Shown: piece after piece, positions 6,066 through 12,970 of the stretch
Layout: every line of letters begins with the position of its first letter
Position numbering within the stretch: position 1 is the first letter of the stretch
NCBI GenBank assembly: GCA_905210875.1
Contig: CAJLYN010000018.1
Location: 1 to 18,258 of the forward strand
DNA: 18,258 bases
From: an uncultured Bacteroides sp.
GTDB lineage: Bacteria; Bacteroidota; Bacteroidia; Bacteroidales; UBA11471
Reading direction: 5' to 3'
Position numbers and translations under genes: made by a program
The notes under the pieces: generated by a model
Database searches by the model: none
Seen by the model: the letters and a program-made list of their open reading frames with translations, nothing else
What the model was told of the DNA's origin: nothing

Positions 6066-8798
6066 TCACAGTTTATAGCGTACTCCCACCATAAATCCTA
6101 TACCGGAATAGTTGTCGCGTATGAGGGTGCGGTCCTGGCTCTGCGACGGGAAGTCGTAGTTATAGGCGTTGGTGGTCTTGATGTAGCGTTTGTAATGGGT
6201 GTTGAGCAGATTGGTAGCCTTGGCATAGAGCGAGAAGTTGCCCAGTTTTTTCTCGACCGAGGCGTCGAGCGAGAAAACGGGACTATCCCAGTAGTCGGCC
6301 TCGTAATAGTGCGACACGACGGCCATCTTCTCACCGGTGTAGGAGAATGAGAGTTGGGCGTCCCACCCCTTCTCGGCATTCTTATAAAGGAGCGAGAGGT
6401 TGGCCACATGCGGAGCCTGACCTACGAGCGGGCGGGTCTGGTCGACCGAGAGGCGTTGGAGCGAACCGCTCTCGCGGGAATAAAGCGTCTTGGGGGTGGT
6501 AATCTGCGAATGGGTGTAGGTGTAGTTGGCCTTTATGCCGATGTAGCGGAAATATTTGATGACATCGACCTCGACTCCCACGTTACGGGCGTTACCCAGG
6601 TTGGCCGGTCCGTAGCCGAACTGACGGTTGTTGACCGAGTAATAGGCATATTCGATGGGATCCTGTATGTTCTTGTAGAAGAGGCCTACCATCACCTGGT
6701 CGGTTACCGAGGGGAACCACTCCCAGCGCAGGTCGACATTGTCGATGCGGGCACGTTTCAAATCCTTGTTTCCGAACTCGGTGTAGTCTTCGTTGATAAT
6801 CGAATAGGGAACGACTTCGAAGAAACCGGGGCGGTTCACCGAACGGAAGTATGAGAGGCGCAGGTTCATCGCCTCGACGGGCGAATATTTGAGATGGAGC
6901 GACGGCAGGAAGTCCCAGTACACCTGACCGCCATCGGGGTCGTCTTTATAGTTGGGATAATACATGTGGTAGCCCTGGTCGGTGTGCTCGGCACGTACGC
7001 CAGCTATGACATTCCACACCTCGTTGCCGAGACGATACATGAGATAGGCTGCACCGATGCGTTCGTGGGCATCGTAATCGAGCGGACCCACACTACCTTG
7101 CGAAGCCTGCAATTTCCAGACGATGTCGGTAACCGAGCCGAAATCTTCGCCTTGATACTGCTGACCATCGGGGGTAAAGAGGTACGACACATAGTCGTTG
7201 GTGCGGCGTTTGTCGCGATAGAGACCGCCCCACTTCAACGACATCGGGGCAAAGGCCTCGTCGTAGGCCCATTCAAAGTTGGCCGCAGCTGAGAGGTCGC
7301 GGTCGCTGTTGCTCTCCCAGCGGCGCTCCATGTGGTCGGCACGTACCTTGTCGACATAGTTGTTGCGATCGTTTTCGAGTACGACATAGGTGCGGTCGGG
7401 CGCATCGTTGGTGGCATTGGCCCACACGAGCGACCAGTCGGCCTCGACACCACGGCCAAGCCGGTGATCGCCTTGCAGGGTAAACGAGATGATGTTCTGG
7501 CGTTCAAATATCGAACGGGTCTCCCACTCTTCGAGCGAATTGCCCTCTTCGGGAGCATAATTGAGCGAGAGGTCGGTAATCTTGCTGTCGCGCACTCCCA
7601 TAGAATTGTTGCCCACATACACGCCATAGAGCGAGAAGATATTGTACTTGTTGAGGCGGAAATCGCTTTTCATGTGCAGGGCATACTGCATCTTCATCTC
7701 GGAATAGAAGCGCTCCCGCATCGACGAGAGGCGCACCGTCGACTCGCTTTGCGGCATATTGTCTTCAAAAAAGAGCGACTCGGTGCCCCGGTTGAAATTC
7801 TGGAAACTACCCGAAAGCACAATGCCCAGACGGTCGTCGAAATAACGGTCGCCCCATGAGAGGCCCAACGTCACATCGGGCAGTGCCGCCCGCTGTTTGT
7901 AACTCATCGTTCCCTGCTTGAAGTCGGCCGGCGTAGCGTGATACTCCTTGCCGAAGGCTTCGCGCGGCGAGGTCATCATCACGCCGCTACGGTCGAAAGT
8001 CATAAACTGATTGTTGAAAAACAGCGAATTGTAACCCACCGAGGCATTAATATTGAACAGGCGCGACGAAGGAGCCTCTTTCATGATGAGGTTTACCACG
8101 CCGCCGGTAGCATCGCCCTCCATGTCGGGCGTCAGCGACTTGGTCACTTCGAGGCGGTCGAGCATCTCGCTGGGGAAAATATCGAGGGCAATGTAACGGT
8201 CTTTGTTCTCGGGGCTGGGTATCTTCACACCATTGACCAGGGTGTAGTTGTAGCGCTTGTCCATACCACGCAACACGGCATACTGGCCCTCGCCCGAACT
8301 CTCCCGCTCCATCGTTACTCCCGAGATACGCTGTAACACGTTGGCCACGGTAATGTCGGGCGAAATTTCAATGCTGCGGGCACTCATCACGTTCATCACC
8401 GTAGGTGCGCTCCGCTCGATGTAACGGGCACCCATATCGGTAGCCCGGTCATATCGGGCCTCGACCTTTACCTCGTGGAGGTCATGGCTCTGCGGTTCGA
8501 GCTCGATTCTCAGATTCTCTGTCTCGGAAGAAATTTCATATACCCCTTCGTTATATCCCAAATACCGGGCCACAAGGGTCATTTTCATGTTCTGGGGAAG
8601 GTCTTTCAACTGAAAGGTACCGTCGAGACCGGCGGCTGTGCCCACCGAGGGTCTCTCTTTCACGACGACCGTCGCACCGATAAGCACGTCGCCCGTACGC
8701 TTGTCTATCACAACTCCGCTCAGCGTATAAGCCGAAGCCGTGTGCGAAATAATCACAAAAAGCACATGGATAAATAAGATAACTTTTGCCTTAAACAT
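6066..8798 (-). CDS. TonB-dependent outer-membrane receptor with N-terminal carboxypeptidase-like domain
   Basis: A 910-residue energised outer-membrane importer. The signal peptide is about residues 1-23 (hydrophobic core then HTASA). Residues about 24-105 are a carboxypeptidase-D-regulatory-like domain (GVVIDKRTGDVLIGATVVV). The plug domain follows (SPDITVANVLQRISGVTMER, YAVLRGMDKRYNYTLVNG, IFPSEMLDRLEVTKSLTPDM, GDATGGVVNLIMK), then a long beta-barrel ending GVRYKL. The plug text is like the TIGR01782-type receptors. No SusD homologue is adjacent, so this is not a classic SusC/D pair. It is the first gene of the minus-strand unit, with a TACTTTTG promoter and six 11-bp-phased Pho-like repeats directly upstream. 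The ligand is unknown; the phosphatase partner and Pho-like box suggest a phosphorylated compound. Identification as a TonB-dependent receptor is firm, the ligand is not. Confidence 0.95.
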   Translation of the reverse strand: MFKAKVILFIHVLFVIISHTASAYTLSGVVIDKRTGDVLIGATVVVKERPSVGTAAGLDGTFQLKDLPQNMKMTLVARYLGYNEGVYEISSETENLRIELEPQSHDLHEVKVEARYDRATDMGARYIERSAPTVMNVMSARSIEISPDITVANVLQRISGVTMERESSGEGQYAVLRGMDKRYNYTLVNGVKIPSPENKDRYIALDIFPSEMLDRLEVTKSLTPDMEGDATGGVVNLIMKEAPSSRLFNINASVGYNSLFFNNQFMTFDRSGVMMTSPREAFGKEYHATPADFKQGTMSYKQRAALPDVTLGLSWGDRYFDDRLGIVLSGSFQNFNRGTESLFFEDNMPQSESTVRLSSMRERFYSEMKMQYALHMKSDFRLNKYNIFSLYGVYVGNNSMGVRDSKITDLSLNYAPEEGNSLEEWETRSIFERQNIISFTLQGDHRLGRGVEADWSLVWANATNDAPDRTYVVLENDRNNYVDKVRADHMERRWESNSDRDLSAAANFEWAYDEAFAPMSLKWGGLYRDKRRTNDYVSYLFTPDGQQYQGEDFGSVTDIVWKLQASQGSVGPLDYDAHERIGAAYLMYRLGNEVWNVIAGVRAEHTDQGYHMYYPNYKDDPDGGQVYWDFLPSLHLKYSPVEAMNLRLSYFRSVNRPGFFEVVPYSIINEDYTEFGNKDLKRARIDNVDLRWEWFPSVTDQVMVGLFYKNIQDPIEYAYYSVNNRQFGYGPANLGNARNVGVEVDVIKYFRYIGIKANYTYTHSQITTPKTLYSRESGSLQRLSVDQTRPLVGQAPHVANLSLLYKNAEKGWDAQLSFSYTGEKMAVVSHYYEADYWDSPVFSLDASVEKKLGNFSLYAKATNLLNTHYKRYIKTTNAYNYDFPSQSQDRTLIRDNYSGIGFMVGVRYKL

Positions 8799-8830
8799 AC
8801 TGTCGTTTTCGTATAATTATTTTGACAGCG

Positions 8831-8838
8831 CAAAAGTA
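8831..8838 (-). promoter_or_regulatory. Bacteroidetes -7 promoter element for the receptor operon
   Basis: TACTTTTG on the minus strand fits TAnnTTTG exactly. Transcription would start near 8824, leaving a leader of about 26 bases. No good -33 TTTG stands at 19-21 bases upstream; phased repeats end 10 bases before the element, as expected of an activator-dependent promoter. Confidence 0.7.
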
Positions 8839-8848
8839 TCGGGCTCTT

Positions 8849-8910
8849 ATTACAAGAAAATAACAAGCCTGTTATAGAAGCGTAACAATTGTGTTAAGAA
8901 ACCGTTACAA
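8849..8910 (-). promoter_or_regulatory. Six 11-bp-phased TTGTAAC-like repeats, probable Pho box
   Basis: Read on the minus strand, 7-mers begin exactly every 11 bases: TTGTAAC (8910), TCTTAAC (8899), TTGTTAC (8888), CTATAAC (8877), TTGTTAT (8866), TTGTAAT (8855). PhoB/PhoP-type response regulators bind as head-to-tail dimers to such 11-bp direct repeats, in a box that replaces the -35 element and ends about 10 bp before the -10. Here the last 7-mer ends at 8849 and the -7 element begins 10 bases further. The same bases also form two TAACA-N4-TGTTA dyads 22 bp apart, so a dyad-binding regulator is the alternative. Confidence 0.65.
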
Positions 8911-8995
8911 AGACTTTCGGGAATCGCCCGCACATTCGGGACAACCATCTAAAAAACAATCACCTGCAAACAGCGGAAGGAACAACCGGCATGTT

Positions 8996-9844
8996 TCAGA
9001 AGAGGCGCATCTGGCTGTAACACGGCACGGCATCGTCGACCGGGAAGAGGTACAGTTCGCTCGCCGTGTTGCGGGGCAGGGGGGCCAACAGCACATCACG
9101 CCCCACGACGATATCGCTTTGCCTGAGACGCTCCTCTATCGTGCGGCAGGCCAGTTCGGGCGTATTGTTCTCGCGGCTGAGATGGCACAAGAAAATGTGT
9201 GAGAGGCCGGAGTGGTAATGTGTGGCAAGAAACTCGGCCGTATCGTTGTTGCACAGGTGTCCCGAACGGGAAACGATGCGTTTTTTCAAATAATAGGGAT
9301 AGGGGCCCTGCTGCAACATCGCCATATCGTAGTTGGCTTCAAGTACCAGGCAGTGGGCCTGTTGCAGATAGTCGGCCACACGGTCGGGAATATATCCCAG
9401 GTCGGTGGCAAAGACAAAACAGCGGCCGCCGGCCTTGATGCGGTATCCCACATTGTCGGTACCGTCGTGGGGCACCTCAAAGGCAGTAATGGTAAAGTCG
9501 CGTATGGCAAAGGGGGTATCTTTGAGTATGGGCCGGCCCACGGAATAGATTTTCTGCGTCATGGCATAGCAGCGGTTCATGCCGTTGAGAATAGACTGTG
9601 TCGTATAGACGGGAATACCGCACTTCTCACCCACATAGCCGGCCCCGCGGATGTGGTCGGCATGGTCGTGGGTAATGCACAACGCCACAATCGACTCAAA
9701 GGCGATGCCGTTGGCCGCCAGCGATTTCTTGATTTGCCGGGCCGAGATGCCTGCATCGACAAGGATACCGTAGGTATCGGTACCCAGATAGTAACAGTTA
9801 CCGCTGCTGCCGCTCGACAGGCTCAAAAACCGTATCTGATTCAT
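8996..9844 (-). CDS. MBL-fold metallo-hydrolase of the WalJ/YycJ type
   Basis: A 282-residue cytoplasmic metallo-beta-lactamase-fold hydrolase. The opening FLSLSSGSSGNCYYL is characteristic of the YycJ/WalJ subgroup, some members of which are DNA exonucleases. Metal ligands are visible in H59-D60-H61-A-D63-H64, then PHDGTDNVGY (His), ATDLGYI (Asp) and a late CHLSREN (His). The length fits the family (about 260-285). No WalK/WalR genes are nearby, as is normal outside Firmicutes. The ATG at 9844 overlaps the stop of a 45-codon upstream reading frame (ATGA). Downstream, 197 bases separate its stop from the receptor gene, and these hold the receptor operon's own promoter. Confidence 0.88.
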   Translation of the reverse strand: MNQIRFLSLSSGSSGNCYYLGTDTYGILVDAGISARQIKKSLAANGIAFESIVALCITHDHADHIRGAGYVGEKCGIPVYTTQSILNGMNRCYAMTQKIYSVGRPILKDTPFAIRDFTITAFEVPHDGTDNVGYRIKAGGRCFVFATDLGYIPDRVADYLQQAHCLVLEANYDMAMLQQGPYPYYLKKRIVSRSGHLCNNDTAEFLATHYHSGLSHIFLCHLSRENNTPELACRTIEERLRQSDIVVGRDVLLAPLPRNTASELYLFPVDDAVPCYSQMRLF

Positions 9845-9978
9845 CGTTTCTTTCTCTCCAATAGATAATCGTGTGTGTTCTTCTCCACAGGCCGCGCGAT
9901 GCGGACCCGGGAGAAACCGACACCGGAAGCGGGCGCGACAGAAGTCTCAACGACCATCTCCGATTCCGCGTCGGGCAT
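9841..9978 (-). CDS. Candidate 45-residue protein between the methyltransferase and MBL genes
   Basis: The frame starts ATG at 9978, one codon after the TAG stop of the RsmI-like gene and in the same frame, and ends in a TGA that overlaps the ATG of the MBL gene (ATGA). The peptide begins MPDAESEMVVE and ends THDYLLERKKR, a basic tail; no family is recognised. For: it exactly fills the gap and couples to the next start. Against: 45 codons free of stops are not rare in GC-rich DNA, and codon choice is not decisive. It could also be a C-terminal extension made by amber readthrough, or chance. Confidence 0.3.
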   Translation of the reverse strand: MPDAESEMVVETSVAPASGVGFSRVRIARPVEKNTHDYLLERKKR

Positions 9979-9981
9979 CCG

Positions 9982-10692
9982 CTACTTATACAATAAAAAT
10001 ATACAGGGTGTTTTGGGCAACGAGGGCTTGTGCCTGGCCCACTCGGCCAGCGTGAGGGTGCGTATCGACTCCTCGGCCGTGGTGATACCCAAGGCTATGC
10101 ACAGGCGCGTCTGCGGACGACAGTAGCGCAGGCAGTCATCGACCATCTTGTCGTTGCGGTAGGGTGTCTCGATAAAAATCTGCGTCTCGTTCTCGTTGTA
10201 GATGCGCTGTTCGAGACGTTTCATGGCCTTGGCCCGCTCGCCTCCGTCGATGGGCAGATACCCGTGAAAGGCAAAACTCTGCCCGTTGAACCCCGATGCC
10301 ATAAGCGACAGCAGTATCGACGAGGGCCCCACCAGCGGCACCACCTTGTAGCCCTTGCACTGGGCCACGGCCACCACATCGGCACCGGGGTCGGCTACGG
10401 CAGGACAGCCGGCTTCGGAAATCACCCCCACGGGCAGCCCTTCGGCCAGCGGGGCCAGGAATCCGGCCACGGCTTCGGGCGGTGTGTGGCGGTCGAGCGT
10501 GTAAAAGGTGATGGCGTCGATGTCGGTCGACGGGTCGCACCGTTTGAGGAACCGACGGGCCGAACGCACATTTTCCACGATGAAGTGATGGATTCCCGAC
10601 GTTATGTCGCGATTGTAGGGGGGCAACACCCGGTCGTGCGGCGTGTCGCCCAACGTAACGGGTATGAGGTACAGGGCTGCTTCGAGCATCAT
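9982..10692 (-). CDS. RsmI-like SAM-dependent tetrapyrrole-methylase-fold methyltransferase
   Basis: A 236-residue methyltransferase of the fold used by RsmI, which 2'-O-methylates C1402 of 16S rRNA. RsmI-like features are the start LYLIPVTLGDTP (RsmI: LYVVATPIGNL), GVISEAGCPAVADPG (RsmI: VSDAGTPxxSDPG), VPLVGPSSILLSLMASGFNG, FAFHGYLPIDGGERA and IFIETPYRNDKM. It is shorter than RsmI (about 280), and the N-terminal region is more diverged, so the exact target is uncertain. The frame stays open up to 10950, but the extra 86 residues lie over the start of the opposite-strand gene and are not homologous. The start is ATG at 10692, or the adjacent ATG at 10689. A TATTTTTG promoter lies about 93 bases upstream, back to back with that of the RsmF-like gene. 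Confidence 0.85.
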   Translation of the reverse strand: MMLEAALYLIPVTLGDTPHDRVLPPYNRDITSGIHHFIVENVRSARRFLKRCDPSTDIDAITFYTLDRHTPPEAVAGFLAPLAEGLPVGVISEAGCPAVADPGADVVAVAQCKGYKVVPLVGPSSILLSLMASGFNGQSFAFHGYLPIDGGERAKAMKRLEQRIYNENETQIFIETPYRNDKMVDDCLRYCRPQTRLCIALGITTAEESIRTLTLAEWARHKPSLPKTPCIFLLYK

Positions 10693-10784
10693 ATTCTGGG
10701 TTTTCAGGGGAGAAATCGTATCATGTCCGGCGGGCTTTACCATCGTCTTGGAGCGAATCGCCGACTTCGCCACCGATTTATCGG

Positions 10785-10792
10785 CAAAAATA
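10785..10792 (-). promoter_or_regulatory. -7 promoter element for the RsmI-like gene
   Basis: TATTTTTG on the minus strand fits TAnnTTTG. It would give a leader of about 85 bases before the ATG at 10692. Only two bases separate it from the diverging element for the RsmF-like gene. No clear -33 element is seen. Confidence 0.5.
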
Positions 10793-10794
10793 GT

Positions 10795-10802
10795 TAATTT
10801 TG
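10795..10802 (+). promoter_or_regulatory. -7 promoter element for the RsmF-like gene
   Basis: TAATTTTG on the plus strand fits TAnnTTTG, 29 bases before the ATG at 10832. The expected -33 position carries only a weak GATTTA. It overlaps functionally with the minus-strand promoter next to it. Confidence 0.6.
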
Positions 10803-10831
10803 CCCGAAAACAGAACCGCATCGACTGAGAA

Positions 10832-12241
10832 ATGGAACTACCTGCCGAGTTTTCCGCCCGCATGCACCGACTGCTGGGCGATGAATATGCCGCCTTCGAA
10901 GCGGCCCTCACGGCCGAGCCGCAGACAAGCATACGCCTCAATCCCGCCAAATGCGACCGACAGCCCGACTACCGACCGGTGCCGTGGTGCCGCCATGCCT
11001 ATTATCTCGACACACGGCCGGCCTTCACGTTCGACCCCCGGCTGCACGGAGGCGTGTACTATGTACAGGAGGCCTCGTCAATGTTTCTCGACTACCTTCT
11101 GCGTCGGTACGTTGACCGTCCGGTACGCTACCTCGACCTCTGCGCCGCACCCGGCGGAAAAAGCACACTCACCCTCTCAGCCCTCCCGGCAGGCAGCCTA
11201 GCCGTGTGCAACGAGGTGGTGCGCAACCGGGCCCATATCCTGGCCGAGAACATCGCAAAATGGGGCTTCGACAACACCGTGGTAACCCGCAACTCGGCAG
11301 CCGACTTCGGCGCTCTGCGCCACTACTTCGACGTGATACTGGTCGACGCTCCCTGCTCGGGCGAAGGCATGTTCCGTAAAGATGCGCAAGCCATCGACGA
11401 ATGGTCGCCCGCCCAAGTAGACCTGTGTGCCGACCGCCAGCGCGAAATCCTCATCGACGTATGGGACGCCCTGCGCCCGGGCGGACTGCTCATATACAGC
11501 ACCTGCACCTACAACCGCGAGGAGAACGAAGAGATGGTTCATTTCCTGATGAAGCATTTCGGAGCCACCCCGCTCGATGCCGCACCTCCCGAGGAGTGGC
11601 ACATACACCCTTCGCTCGATACCGACCTGCCTGCCTACCGCTTCATGCCCCACTACACCCGGGGCGAAGGCCTTTTCATGGCTGCGTTACGTAAACCGGG
11701 CGATGAAGACGACTGCGAACGCGACAGCTGGCTACGGCGCTCGGCCCGCCGCCAGGAGAAGAAAAAAACGGGCCGCCCTGCCGCCAAAGACGACAACCAC
11801 GCCCTACGATCGTGGATACTCTCGCCCGACGAGTACCTTTTCGACACCGCAGCCGACACCGTAACCGCCCTGCCTGCCGCCTATGCCGCCGACCACACCC
11901 TCTTTGCAACACGCTTCGATGTCATACACCGCGGCATACCGGTCGCCACCCTCAAGGGTCGCGAATGGCTGCCCCACCCGTCACTCGCACTGTCGACCCA
12001 TCTCAACAGAGAGGCATTTGACACCCTGTCGCTCACTCCGGCCGAAGCCATCGTCTACCTGCGGCGAGAGAGCCCGGCCATAATGCCCGACAGCCGGCGC
12101 GGCATACGCCTCGTTGCCTGCGACAATGTGCCGCTGGGCTGGTGCAACCACCTCGGCAACCGCATCAACAACCTCTATCCGCCCGAGTGGCGCATACGCA
12201 GCGGCTACCTGCCCGACAACCCCAACCTGCCCGTGTGGTAA
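10832..12241 (+). CDS. RsmF/RsmB-NOP family RNA (cytosine-5)-methyltransferase
   Basis: A 469-residue enzyme predicted to make 5-methylcytosine in 16S rRNA using SAM. The N-terminal part (TSIRLNPAK, DPRLHGGVYYVQEASSMF) is the usual NOL1/NOP2/Sun entry. Residues about 100-110 carry the SAM-binding CAAPGGKS. The two catalytic cysteines are in APC175SGEGMFRKD and STC225TYNREEN; in this family the TC cysteine attacks C6 and the PC cysteine helps release. The C-terminal third, after a basic linker (RRQEKKKTGR), resembles the PUA-like RNA-binding tail of RsmF, ending in RRGIRLVACDNVPLGW and NRINNLYPPEWRIRSGYL. Length fits RsmF (about 470-480). It diverges from another rRNA-methyltransferase-like gene, so both may serve ribosome maturation. 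The exact base modified is not certain. Confidence 0.9.
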   Translation: MELPAEFSARMHRLLGDEYAAFEAALTAEPQTSIRLNPAKCDRQPDYRPVPWCRHAYYLDTRPAFTFDPRLHGGVYYVQEASSMFLDYLLRRYVDRPVRYLDLCAAPGGKSTLTLSALPAGSLAVCNEVVRNRAHILAENIAKWGFDNTVVTRNSAADFGALRHYFDVILVDAPCSGEGMFRKDAQAIDEWSPAQVDLCADRQREILIDVWDALRPGGLLIYSTCTYNREENEEMVHFLMKHFGATPLDAAPPEEWHIHPSLDTDLPAYRFMPHYTRGEGLFMAALRKPGDEDDCERDSWLRRSARRQEKKKTGRPAAKDDNHALRSWILSPDEYLFDTAADTVTALPAAYAADHTLFATRFDVIHRGIPVATLKGREWLPHPSLALSTHLNREAFDTLSLTPAEAIVYLRRESPAIMPDSRRGIRLVACDNVPLGWCNHLGNRINNLYPPEWRIRSGYLPDNPNLPVW

Positions 12242-12356
12242 GCCCCGGCATATATTCCCCGGAAACAACGGCACAATCGGCCGCCCCTCCATGAAGCGCC
12301 ACGCAAACGGCTCAAAAATTTAAGGAGACAAACGATTATTATCTTAATTATTTGAT

Positions 12357-12364
12357 TATATTTG
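12357..12364 (+). promoter_or_regulatory. -7 promoter element for the YhcH-family gene
   Basis: TATATTTG fits TAnnTTTG. It lies 73 bases before the chosen ATG at 12437 and after an AT-rich stretch. No convincing -33 TTTG at the right spacing. Confidence 0.55.
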
Positions 12365-12372
12365 CAAGAAGT

Positions 12373-12391
12373 CGGGAAGCATTTTTTCCCG
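12373..12391 (+). other. Small hairpin in the YhcH-family gene leader
   Basis: CGGGAA (12373-12378) pairs with TTCCCG (12386-12391) around a 7-base loop, just after the predicted transcription start. A 5' stabilising stem or weak attenuator is possible. The T-run lies inside the loop and stem, not after it, so it is not a standard terminator. Confidence 0.3.
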
Positions 12392-12436
12392 GCCAAGAAA
12401 CAAACACGTTTTTTCAAACTCATAAAAAACTGCATC

Positions 12437-12883
12437 ATGATTTTAAACTCATTGAAAGACTCTGCCTCGATAGAGTCGCTGCACCCCCTTTTCAAAAAAG
12501 CCTTTGACTACATCAAAGCCACCGACTTTTCTAAGGTTCCTGCCGGGAAAATCGTTCTTGACGGAGACAAACTGTACATCTCGGTAGCCGAGCCCACCGG
12601 TAAGACCAAAGAGACTGCCCGCATGGAGACTCACGACAAATACATCGACATACAAATGCCGCTGACCGCCGTCGAGACAATGGGCTGGAAAGCCACCAAC
12701 GAACTGAAAGAGCCCACCGCTCCCTACAACCCCGAAAAAGACATTACCTTCTTTGCCGACAAACCCACGACCTACATCGAAGTACAACCGGGCGAATTTG
12801 CCATATTCTTCCCCGAAGACGGCCACGCTCCCGGCATCGCCGAAGGCAACTTCCGCAAAGTCATCGTAAAAGTAAAACTCTGA
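12437..12883 (+). CDS. YhcH/YjgK/YiaL family protein (DUF386, NanQ-like cupin)
   Basis: A 148-residue single-domain beta-barrel protein of the DUF386 family, which includes E. coli YhcH (NanQ), linked to sialic acid anomer conversion, and the EbgC-type proteins. Family signatures are ETHDKYIDIQMPLTAVE, a central aromatic segment, and PGEFAIFFPEDGHAPGI near the C-terminus; His and acidic residues in these motifs are the usual metal ligands. The length fits the family (about 150). An in-frame ATG at 12362 would add 25 basic residues, but it overlaps the promoter; MILNSL at 12437 is the normal family start. No sugar-catabolic genes flank it, so the substrate cannot be read from context. It has its own promoter and a good terminator at 12898, so it is monocistronic. 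Confidence 0.88.
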   Translation: MILNSLKDSASIESLHPLFKKAFDYIKATDFSKVPAGKIVLDGDKLYISVAEPTGKTKETARMETHDKYIDIQMPLTAVETMGWKATNELKEPTAPYNPEKDITFFADKPTTYIEVQPGEFAIFFPEDGHAPGIAEGNFRKVIVKVKL

Positions 12884-12897
12884 TTCCTCACTTTACC

Positions 12898-12941
12898 GAG
12901 ACGACACCTCTTTTTCATGCGGTGTCGCCTCTCCTTTTTTT
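12898..12941 (+). terminator. Rho-independent terminator after the YhcH-family gene
   Basis: CGACACC (12902-12908) pairs with GGTGTCG (12921-12927), extended past one mismatch by GAG/CTC, with a 12-base loop. A run of seven T follows at once. It also shows that the ATG at 12917, within the loop, is not the start of the next gene. Confidence 0.8.
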
Positions 12942-12970
12942 ATTCACCCCCAACTTTAAACCCCACACGT

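Noticed and set aside
10690..10950. Extended N-terminus of the RsmI-like gene to 10950
   Set aside because: The added residues overlap the opposite gene's promoter and first codons and do not resemble the family; homology starts at LYLIPVTLGD.
12917..12970. Earlier in-frame start for glgB at 12917
   Set aside because: It lies in the loop of the preceding gene's terminator and adds 18 residues not expected in the family.
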